Below are positions 57,439 to 64,000 of a DNA stretch of 64,000 nucleotides, piece after piece. The first letter of the stretch is position 1, and each line of letters starts with the position of its first letter. Both the position numbers and the translations under genes were made by a program. The notes below the pieces were generated by a model that saw only the letters and a list, made by a program, of their open reading frames with translations, did no database searches and was not told the origin of the DNA. Source of the stretch: an uncultured Collinsella sp. (GTDB lineage Bacteria > Actinomycetota > Coriobacteriia > Coriobacteriales > Coriobacteriaceae). The stretch covers positions 57,149 through 121,148 of the forward strand of contig CATYSO010000006.1 of the NCBI GenBank assembly GCA_958412345.1, in the 5' to 3' direction.

Positions 57439-58458
57439 CTATCCCAACTGGAAGAACAGAGCAAGGCCAACGGCACCAAATGCCGCAGCGATAATCCAAA
57501 AACGGATGACGACCTTGGTCTCGGCCCAACCCTTCTTTTCGAAATGATGATGGATGGGCGCCATAAGGAAGACGCGCTTGTGCGTAAAGTGGAAGTAGAC
57601 AACCTGAATCATGACCGACAGAGTCTCAACGATAAACAGGCCGCCGATGATGAGGGAGACGACCTCGGTGTTAGTCATGATGGACGTACAGGCAAACGCG
57701 GCGCCCAGAGCAAGCGAGCCGGTATCACCCATAAAGATGCTCGCCGGATAGCAGTTGAACCACAGAAAGCCCAGGCAGGCACCGGCACACGCGGTGCAGA
57801 AGATGGACAGGTTCACGTCTCCGTGCAAAAACGCCATGGCAGCCATGGCGAGCATGGCGATCATGGAGGTGCCGCCAGCAAGACCGTCAAGGCCATCGGT
57901 CAGGTTCACGGCATTAGAAAGACCGGCAATCATCAGCCAGCAAAAGACAATATAGAGCCACGGGAACGAATAGCCGCAGATGGTAGTCGAAAGCACGCCA
58001 AGGTCGATCGTCAACCCACCGGGAAAACGAATCTCGGGGGCGACGCCGCACCAGTTGACGGCAAGTACCGTAAAGGTGACACAGATAACGGTTAGGCCGA
58101 TCATCTTGGCATGAGGCGTCAGACCGAGCGAGCGCCCATGCGTAACGGAGGTCAGGTCGTCGATCAGACCCAGCACGCCGGTCGCCAGCGTGGCGAGCAG
58201 CACGAGCACGAGCTCGGTGGTGAGCTTGCCCATCAGCAGGCAGGTCAGCGAGATCGCGACGAGGATGACAACGCCACCCATGGTGGGCGTTCCCTGCTTA
58301 ACCAAATGACGCTTGGGGCCGTCGGCACGAACCTGCTGGCCGATACCCTCGACCTTGAGCAGCTTGATCCACCACGGCATGAGCAGCAGCGCAATGGCGG
58401 CGGCGATGCCAAGCCCCAAAAAAGCCTGATACGTTGGATACGAGGGATTGCCGAACAT
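57439..58458 (-). CDS. mraY: Phospho-N-acetylmuramoyl-pentapeptide transferase
   Basis: 339-aa membrane enzyme making lipid I. Ten hydrophobic helices; family motifs GTPTMGGVVIL, GLIDDLTSV, NLTDGLDGLAGG and FMGDTGSLALGAAF contain the catalytic aspartates. HKRVFLMAPIHHHFEKKGWAETKVVIRFW is the diagnostic HHH loop. It starts three bases after the murF stop with no clear ribosome site, indicating coupling. Confidence 0.96.
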   Translation of the reverse strand: MFGNPSYPTYQAFLGLGIAAAIALLLMPWWIKLLKVEGIGQQVRADGPKRHLVKQGTPTMGGVVILVAISLTCLLMGKLTTELVLVLLATLATGVLGLIDDLTSVTHGRSLGLTPHAKMIGLTVICVTFTVLAVNWCGVAPEIRFPGGLTIDLGVLSTTICGYSFPWLYIVFCWLMIAGLSNAVNLTDGLDGLAGGTSMIAMLAMAAMAFLHGDVNLSIFCTACAGACLGFLWFNCYPASIFMGDTGSLALGAAFACTSIMTNTEVVSLIIGGLFIVETLSVMIQVVYFHFTHKRVFLMAPIHHHFEKKGWAETKVVIRFWIIAAAFGAVGLALFFQLG

Positions 58459-58461
58459 GGG

Positions 58462-59886
58462 CTAGCACACACCTTCCACAAAGCGGTCGAGCTCAACAAA
58501 GCGGGAACCCTTGACCAGTACAACATCATGTTTTTCAAGCGCGCCGCCCATGCGGTCGAGCACCTGCTGATAATCGGAGAACACCTGGATGCGGTCCTCG
58601 TCCATGCCCATCATGCGTGCGGCATCGGCCATAAGCTGGGCCAGCTCACCACCCACGCACGCCAGCATGTCGAGCTTCTTGGCGGCGGCATAGGCGCCCA
58701 CGAGCTCATGCATGCGAGGAGCCTCATCGCCCATCTCGCCCATCTCGCCCAAGATCGCCATACGAGACCCCGTACACGAAAGCGAGCACAGCAGATCGAG
58801 ACCGGCTGCCATGGATTCGGCACTGGCGTTATAGGAGTCATCGATGATGCGTGCACCGCTCTTGGCGCGCTTGATCTCCTGGCGGTGACCGGTGATCGTG
58901 AGGCCCCTAAAGGCAGCATCGATCTGCTCGGGCGTCACACCCAGGCGATAGGCAACCGCGGCGGCCTTAACGGCATTAGGAACGGACTGCACGCCGGGGA
59001 TGGCAAGCACGGTATCGATCGTCTCACCCTGGCCAAAATCGAGCGTAAAGACCGGACGGCCCTCGTCATCAACACGAACGTCGCGGGCACGGACCTCATC
59101 ATCGTCCGAGACGCCGGCCAGCATCACGTCGATACCAGCAGGCCGGGCGAACGTATCGCGAATGAATGGCGTAAAGTCGTCCTCGCCGCCCAAAACCAGC
59201 AGCGGCAAATAGTCGCCGGCGGCGCACATACCCTGGACAATCTCGGCCTTAGCGCGGGCGATGTTCTCGCGGCTGCCCAAAATGCCGATATGAGAGGTAC
59301 CGATCTTGCTCACGATGGCAAGGTTGGGATTGGCGGACTGGGACAGGCGCTCAATCTCGTGGAAATGGTTCATGCCCATCTCGAGCACCAGAACCTCGGT
59401 ATCGGCCGGAGCGGAAAGCACCGTGAGCGGCATGCCGATCAGGTTATTGAAATTGCCCTTGGTGGCCCAAACGCGATAGCGCTTGGCGAGCACAGCGGCG
59501 AGCACGTCCTTGGTCGTCGTCTTGCCGATGGAACCGGTAATGCCAACGACCAGGCAGCCAAGCTCCAGGCGATACGCGTGCGCCAAACGCAGCAGAAACT
59601 CCTCGGGATCATCGGTCAGCAAGATGGCACAGCCCTTGTCCTGTGCCAGCGAGACCAGCTCGGCCTCGGGCTCACGCGTCATCACGACGGCGCCGGCACC
59701 CGACTGGACGGCACGGGAAGCAAAATCATTGCCGTCGACGTTTTCACCGGGAAAGGCGACGAAAATCGTCCCTTCCTCGACCTGGCGCGAGTCGATAACG
59801 CACCCGCGGCATACCCGATCGGCTTCTCCCGTCACGGTTCGGGCCCCTGTTGCGGCCGCGAGGTTGTTGACGGCGATCTCTATCAT
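58462..59886 (-). CDS. murF: UDP-MurNAc-tripeptide-D-alanyl-D-alanine ligase
   Basis: Attaches D-Ala-D-Ala to the tripeptide precursor. The 474-aa protein has CVIDSRQVEEGTIFVAFPG, ATP loop VVGITGSIGKTTTKDVLAAVL, NFNNLIGMPLTVL, EMGMNHFHEIERLS and IIDDSYNASAESMAAGLDLL. AGGGGAG precedes the ATG. Directly upstream is ftsI; the usual neighbour murE is absent here, so the third-residue ligase must be encoded elsewhere. Confidence 0.95.
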   Translation of the reverse strand: MIEIAVNNLAAATGARTVTGEADRVCRGCVIDSRQVEEGTIFVAFPGENVDGNDFASRAVQSGAGAVVMTREPEAELVSLAQDKGCAILLTDDPEEFLLRLAHAYRLELGCLVVGITGSIGKTTTKDVLAAVLAKRYRVWATKGNFNNLIGMPLTVLSAPADTEVLVLEMGMNHFHEIERLSQSANPNLAIVSKIGTSHIGILGSRENIARAKAEIVQGMCAAGDYLPLLVLGGEDDFTPFIRDTFARPAGIDVMLAGVSDDDEVRARDVRVDDEGRPVFTLDFGQGETIDTVLAIPGVQSVPNAVKAAAVAYRLGVTPEQIDAAFRGLTITGHRQEIKRAKSGARIIDDSYNASAESMAAGLDLLCSLSCTGSRMAILGEMGEMGDEAPRMHELVGAYAAAKKLDMLACVGGELAQLMADAARMMGMDEDRIQVFSDYQQVLDRMGGALEKHDVVLVKGSRFVELDRFVEGVC

Positions 59887-59923
59887 TGCAGCTCCCCTGT
59901 AAACCTAATAATGCTATCGGCGT

Positions 59924-59929
59924 ATTGTA
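59924..59929 (-). promoter_or_regulatory. Possible internal promoter before murF
   Basis: Minus-strand -10 TACAAT within the 127-base gap between ftsI and murF, about 40 bases before the murF start. No clear -35. The gap is the largest within the first half of the division cluster. Confidence 0.35.
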
Positions 59930-60013
59930 TCCCAGCGCCGCGCATGCGTGGTGCAGGGCATGTGAACACCCCTCATATGGGACAACAAACCACGCCCCAA
60001 AGATTGTAACCCC

Positions 60014-61879
60014 CTACTTCATGTGCGGGATACCCAGCACGTCGAGCGCGTTGGCCATAATGGACTGGAACGGAACCGCAGCGGCATCTGAACCGCTCGG
60101 CGTTCCGTCGAGCGTGATATAGCACAGCACCTTGGGCGATTGTGCCGGTGCAAAGCCCATAAAGGACGACATGTAGTTCTCCTTGAGGTAGCCGCCGTTC
60201 TCGTCGGCACGTTCGGCCGTACCGGTCTTACCTGCCACGTCATAGCCGTCAACCGCGCCGCCAACGCCCGTTCCCTCCGACACGACCGTCTGCATGCACG
60301 ATGTCACCTGGGATGCGGCGTCCTCCGAAATCGCGCGCTCGCCTTCGCCCCAGTCCTTCTCGTCGCCTTTGCTGGACTTATAGAAGTGCGGGGTCATCAT
60401 CACGCCGCCGTTGGCGATGCCGCCCACGGCACGTGCGATCTCAATCGGCGAGACAGACAGCGCCTGTCCAAAGCTCATCGAGCCCAGCGTGGCGCCGTCA
60501 TACTGGTCACGCTCCTTGACGATGCCCAGGCTCTCGCCCGGAAAATCGACACCAGAGCTGTGACCGATGCCCCACTTGTCCACATAGGCGGCAAAGTCGT
60601 CGGCACCGATCTTGCGCCCCACCAGGACAAATCCCACGTTGGACGAACGGCGCATCATCTCGCGCACATCCATGGTCATGGCGTAGTCGCGCTTGTCGGC
60701 ATCGGTGACGGTATCGTCGCCCACCTTGATGCTCGCCGGCACCTCAAACGACGTACTCGACCGCACGACACCCAAGTCGAAGCCGGCGCCCGCCACGAGC
60801 GTCTTAAAGACCGAGCCGGGCTCGTAGGCGTCGGTGACCAGGCGCAGGTTCATATCCTCGGTCTTGGCGTTTTCCAAATTGGTCTGGTCGTAGGTCGGAT
60901 ACGAGCAGGCTGCCAAGATCTCGCCTGTCGTAGGATCGGTGACCAGCGCCGAGCCGTTCTTGGCCTTTGTCTTCTCGACAGCCTCTGCCAGGGCATCCTC
61001 GGCCGCACGCTGGATATTGACGTCGAGCGTCGTCACGATATCAACGCCGTCGACCGCAGCCACCTTTTTATAGGCACCGCCCGCGATATAGCTGCCGTCC
61101 CTCGCGCGCTCGCGTACGAGAGAGCCGTTCGTGCCGGTCAGAAGCTTGTTGTATTGCTTTTCGAGACCCGTCAAGCCGTCGTTGTCTACATTCACTACAC
61201 CCAGCACCTGCGATGCCAGATTGCCGTATGGATATACGCGCTTCATGGCCTGCTCAAAAAGCACGCCGGGCAGGTTCTTCTTCTCCAGCGCCGCAGCGTC
61301 GTCTTCGTCCACCTGGCGCTTGATATACACCCAGGTTCCATCGGATTCAACGAGCTTGCGGCAGGTCTTTTTATCGATTCCAGTTGCCTTGACCAGCGCC
61401 GACACCGTCTTGTCAACATCCTCGACAAGCTGGGGGTTCACGGCGATGTTGCGACATTCGACCGACGACGCCAGCACGTTACCGTTGCGGTCGTAGATGG
61501 TGCCGCGTTTGGCATAGAGGGTCTGCGCAAGCAGGCGGCGCGCATCGGCACGCTCGCGCAGTTTATCGGCTTCGACAATTTGATAGTCGGCAAGGCGAAA
61601 GACGCCCAAGCCCAAGCCAAGCCCAATGAAGCCCATGACGGCTTTGCGGCGAGGCAGAGGCGTGCCTGTGAGCCATTCGGTCGACGAACTCTTGCGCGAC
61701 CTGGTGTTATGCACTTGAGGGCCGCCCGAGCCGCGAAGTCGCGACGCCGGGTCGTTGCCACGGGACTGCCCGGCGTTGTAAGATTGCCGACCCGTTCCTT
61801 GATAACCAGAACGTCCCCGCGACGAGGGACGTCCAGAACCGCGGCCCCCATCGGAACCGCGGCGATAGTCATTTGTCAT
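60014..61879 (-). CDS. ftsI: Septal penicillin-binding protein FtsI (class B PBP)
   Basis: Transpeptidase of 621 aa. A 65-residue Arg/Gly/Ser-rich cytoplasmic tail leads into a membrane helix at about 80-98. The PBP dimer domain has AKRGTIYDRNGNVLA. The catalytic domain has SVFK (Ser356), the SSN motif and VAGKTGTAERAD. It couples to FtsW. No PASTA repeats are present, unlike many Gram-positive homologs. The ATG has a poor ribosome site just after the ftsL-like gene. Confidence 0.93.
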   Translation of the reverse strand: MTNDYRRGSDGGRGSGRPSSRGRSGYQGTGRQSYNAGQSRGNDPASRLRGSGGPQVHNTRSRKSSSTEWLTGTPLPRRKAVMGFIGLGLGLGVFRLADYQIVEADKLRERADARRLLAQTLYAKRGTIYDRNGNVLASSVECRNIAVNPQLVEDVDKTVSALVKATGIDKKTCRKLVESDGTWVYIKRQVDEDDAAALEKKNLPGVLFEQAMKRVYPYGNLASQVLGVVNVDNDGLTGLEKQYNKLLTGTNGSLVRERARDGSYIAGGAYKKVAAVDGVDIVTTLDVNIQRAAEDALAEAVEKTKAKNGSALVTDPTTGEILAACSYPTYDQTNLENAKTEDMNLRLVTDAYEPGSVFKTLVAGAGFDLGVVRSSTSFEVPASIKVGDDTVTDADKRDYAMTMDVREMMRRSSNVGFVLVGRKIGADDFAAYVDKWGIGHSSGVDFPGESLGIVKERDQYDGATLGSMSFGQALSVSPIEIARAVGGIANGGVMMTPHFYKSSKGDEKDWGEGERAISEDAASQVTSCMQTVVSEGTGVGGAVDGYDVAGKTGTAERADENGGYLKENYMSSFMGFAPAQSPKVLCYITLDGTPSGSDAAAVPFQSIMANALDVLGIPHMK

Positions 61880-61896
61880 ACTCAGCTACCGTCTTG

Positions 61897-62367
61897 CTAC
61901 TGAGCGGTCGCGGTCGCGTTGGCGCCCGCGGCTGCATCCTGCGAAAAGTCAAGTGTAACGCTCTCGCTGGGCTCCACCATGCCATAAGCGCCCGCAAGGT
62001 CGCGAATGCGCGTATCGGCGCCATAGACCGAATGCATGACCTCCAGGTCGGAGCTCTCATCGGTCGCCTTTTCGAGCGTGTTGGTAAGCTCGGCGTTGCT
62101 GTTGAGCACCTGGGCCGTAACGCCGGTGAGCGCCACGCGGGCGACGCCGATCGTCATGAAGATAGCTGCAATGATGCAAAACGTTTTAAGAACGCTCATG
62201 AAAACCGGGCTTACCGCCTGGTTTGCCTGACGGCCCGCGCCCGTGTAGACATCAAAGCGCGGCGTGCGCTGCTCACGGGGAGCAACGGGGGCCTGCGGCG
62301 TCTCACGATAGGCGGGCATGGCGTTCATATCATAGGCGAGTGCTGCGCTTGAAGTGTTGTAGCCCAT
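61897..62367 (-). CDS. FtsL-like septum formation protein
   Basis: 156-aa single-pass protein in the normal ftsL position between rsmH and ftsI. A cytoplasmic N-terminus of about 55 residues precedes one membrane helix (SVLKTFCIIAAIFMTIGVARVAL, about 58-80). A short coiled coil (TAQVLNSNAELTNTLEKATDES) and an Ala-rich tail follow. FtsL sequences are poorly conserved, so the call rests on topology and position. GGGAGG precedes the ATG. Confidence 0.75.
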   Translation of the reverse strand: MGYNTSSAALAYDMNAMPAYRETPQAPVAPREQRTPRFDVYTGAGRQANQAVSPVFMSVLKTFCIIAAIFMTIGVARVALTGVTAQVLNSNAELTNTLEKATDESSDLEVMHSVYGADTRIRDLAGAYGMVEPSESVTLDFSQDAAAGANATATAQ

Positions 62368-62457
62368 GATATGCCGCCTCCCATCCCGAGTACGTTGGTA
62401 GTGTGTTTAAGCTTCGTTTATGGTGCGAGCGGGAGGTCCAATATCGCGCGGTCGCGC

Positions 62458-63423
62458 CTACAGACGCTGCGCCACGCGGATTTTGGCTGATCTCGCCCGA
62501 GGGTTGCGCTCAACCTCATCAGGCTGGGCAACCAAGGGTTTGCGAGTGATGACCTTGAGTATCGGCACGTTGCCGCACACGCACACCGGAATCTCCGGCG
62601 GACACGTGCACCCCTGGCTCATCTCCTTAAAGTGATTCTTTACGATACGGTCCTCGAGCGAGTGATACGAGATGACGCAGATACGTCCGCCCGGGTTGAG
62701 CCACCTGGTGGCGGCATCAAGCCCTCGTTCGAGCACATCGAGCTCGTGATTGACCTCGATGCGAATGGCCTGGAAACTTTTCTTGGCCGGGTGTCCGCCA
62801 TGCCGACGAGCGGCAGCCGGGATACCCGCCTTGATGATCTCGACAAATTGGCCGGTGGTTTCGATCGGTTCTTGCTCGCGGCGGCGCACGATCTCTCGCG
62901 CGATCTGCGAGGCGAACTTCTCTTCGCCGTAGACGCGTAGAATCCGGGCGAGGTCGTGTTCGTTATAGGTGTTGATGACCTCAGCTGCGTTTAAGGTGTT
63001 ATTACCCGGATCCATCCGCATGTCCAATGGGGCGTCCTCGTTATACGAAAAGCCCCTGCCAGGGATATCGAGTTGCGGTGACGAAACGCCCAAATCGAAC
63101 AGGAAGCCATCGACCCCGGGCACCTCGGCCGAGCAAAGCAGCTCGTCCAAGTCGCCGAAGTTGCCCTTCAGCAGCTGGTGCGGAACGCCGGGAACCTCGC
63201 GGTCCAGACGAGCGCCAGCGGCCTCGAGGGCCATGTCGTCCTGATCGACGCCGAGCAAAAGACCCGTCTCCCCCACCTGCGCGGCCATCTTTACCGAATG
63301 GCCGGCACCGCCAAGGGTGCAATCGCAGACAACGGAGCCGCTCTTTAGCCGCAGCGACTCAAGCACTTCGCCGAGCATGACAGGTTCATGCCGATATTCT
63401 TGTGTCAAGATCCCACGCTCCAT
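62458..63423 (-). CDS. rsmH: 16S rRNA (cytosine(1402)-N4)-methyltransferase RsmH
   Basis: SAM-dependent methyltransferase of 321 aa, second gene of the division cluster. It has EYRHEPVMLGEVLESL, CDCTLGGAGHSVKMA, LFDLGVSSPQLDIPGRGFSYNEDAPLDMRMD and KKSFQAIRIEVNHELDVLERGLDAA. ISYHSLEDRIVKNHF is the final signature. CxC pairs near the C-terminus (CTCPPEIPVCVC) may bind a metal. Confidence 0.95.
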   Translation of the reverse strand: MERGILTQEYRHEPVMLGEVLESLRLKSGSVVCDCTLGGAGHSVKMAAQVGETGLLLGVDQDDMALEAAGARLDREVPGVPHQLLKGNFGDLDELLCSAEVPGVDGFLFDLGVSSPQLDIPGRGFSYNEDAPLDMRMDPGNNTLNAAEVINTYNEHDLARILRVYGEEKFASQIAREIVRRREQEPIETTGQFVEIIKAGIPAAARRHGGHPAKKSFQAIRIEVNHELDVLERGLDAATRWLNPGGRICVISYHSLEDRIVKNHFKEMSQGCTCPPEIPVCVCGNVPILKVITRKPLVAQPDEVERNPRARSAKIRVAQRL

Positions 63424-63443
63424 CCGTTACCCGTGCCTTGCCC

Positions 63444-63878
63444 TTACGAGAAGAAGAGGTCCAGCAGGGCCTCATCGTCATCGTCCTCATCGGCCGCGGC
63501 GCGATCCCAAACCTCAAGGTGGTCGTAGTTGCCCACAACCGTGACCTCGCGGTCGAGGTTCGCCTGCTTGCGGAGAGACTCGGAAAGACCGATACGACCG
63601 GCGCTATCCACGTCCATCGACGTAGTGCGCTTGTTGATCGCCCTCATGAGCTTCTGGTCGTTAATGTCACGCGGGTTAAAACCCTCGTGGCCCTCACGAC
63701 CCGCGAAGAGTCCTTCGACCCACTTATCGAAGGCCTCGGCAGAGAACACGTACAGAGCATCGACATCCAGGGCTTTGAACACGCGAACGTGCTCTCCAAG
63801 CTCCTCGCGAAGGGGTGCAGGCAGGGACAGACGACCTTTTGCATCGAGATTGCGCTCGTATGCACCAGTCATTCCCAT
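63444..63878 (-). CDS. mraZ: Transcriptional regulator MraZ
   Basis: 144-aa DNA-binding protein with two AbrB-like swapped hairpin repeats. The first is GAYERNLDAKGRLSLPAPLREEL and the second TTSMDVDSAGRIGLSESLRKQANL; both contain the D-x-K/A-G-R motif. An acidic tail DEDDDDEALLDLFF follows. In other bacteria MraZ represses its own operon by binding TGGG-type repeats upstream. GAGGGGAGGG precedes the ATG. First gene of the division superblock. Confidence 0.94.
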   Translation of the reverse strand: MGMTGAYERNLDAKGRLSLPAPLREELGEHVRVFKALDVDALYVFSAEAFDKWVEGLFAGREGHEGFNPRDINDQKLMRAINKRTTSMDVDSAGRIGLSESLRKQANLDREVTVVGNYDHLEVWDRAAADEDDDDEALLDLFFS

Positions 63879-63914
63879 GTGCGCCCTCCCCTCGGTTACT
63901 CAGATGGCACGTAC

Positions 63915-64000
63915 GCGGGGAACCACCCCGCCTGTCGACGTCATTAATAATATGGGGAACCGCCCCATTTTTCAACACCTTTCCCCACCCCTTCCCCCAC
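63915..64000 (-). promoter_or_regulatory. Operator-like repeats upstream of mraZ
   Basis: Two similar palindromes precede mraZ on the minus strand: GCGGGGTGGTTCCCCGC (63915-63931) and ATGGGGCGGTTCCCCAT (63952-63968), 37 bases apart. Further upstream are two TGGGG blocks, TGGGGGAAGG and TGGGGAAAGG (about 63979-63999), resembling MraZ boxes. The window ends here, so the site may be incomplete. Confidence 0.55.

Noticed and set aside
56344..58095. 583-residue plus-strand ORF opposite murD and mraY
   Set aside because: Shadow frame of two certain genes; similar long shadows lie opposite ftsI, murF, metY and polA.

Overview
The window looks like chromosome from an anaerobic, high-GC actinobacterium of class Coriobacteriia, most likely Collinsella or a close relative. 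This is an inference from protein character and gene order, not a database match. Supporting points are strong G/C preference at third codon positions, a division cluster without ftsA but with sepF, yggT and divIVA, and anaerobic enzymes (a 2-hydroxyacyl-CoA dehydratase-type protein, an L-cysteine desulfidase-type Fe-S enzyme, a C_GCAxxG_C_C protein, ThiC). I saw no tRNA, rRNA, phage, transposase or CRISPR. The only structural RNA gene is rnpB.

Left part (1-9.3 kb): a partial dehydratase-like gene cut by the window edge has a long regulated leader. Next comes a molybdenum block on the minus strand (moeA, mog, modA, modB, modC) for molybdate uptake and molybdopterin maturation, then a ClC-type transporter and a lipid-kinase-like gene on the plus strand. 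From 9.3 to 25 kb lie housekeeping genes in mixed orientation: a ribosome-rescue hydrolase, xpt, an MFS exporter, metY, a small redox protein, a YigZ-type protein, rnpB, ribosomal protein S1, two HAD phosphatases, cyuA-type desulfidase, rpiB, ndk, and the arginine genes argH and argG. Ahead of argG is what looks like a ribosome-mediated attenuator: a 24-codon leader peptide ending in three CGA arginine codons, followed by alternative hairpins and an intrinsic terminator.

Middle part (25-40 kb): polA, an M18 aminopeptidase, yaaA, a thiamine pair (TPP riboswitch-thiC, then thiD), a GDSL esterase, a PARG-like macrodomain protein lacking one catalytic glutamate, a Bax-inhibitor-1 membrane protein, a Pit phosphate transporter with its DUF47 partner, and a nitroreductase whose 5' half has aberrant base composition. 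The gaps here carry several long, near-perfect inverted repeats of at least three families.

Right part (40-64 kb): one minus-strand superblock. It begins at mraZ (right edge) and runs rsmH, ftsL-like, ftsI, murF, mraY, murD, ftsW, murG, murC, murB, ftsQ, ftsZ, pgeF (yfiH), pstS, pstC, pstA, pstB, phoU, yggS, sepF, yggT, divIVA. These genes make the peptidoglycan precursor, build the septal ring and place the septum. A complete high-affinity phosphate transport operon sits between pgeF and yggS. pstS overlaps the pgeF stop by four bases, and a PHO-box-like direct repeat precedes pgeF. murE and ftsA are missing from the cluster. yggT has a good Shine-Dalgarno sequence but no standard start codon.
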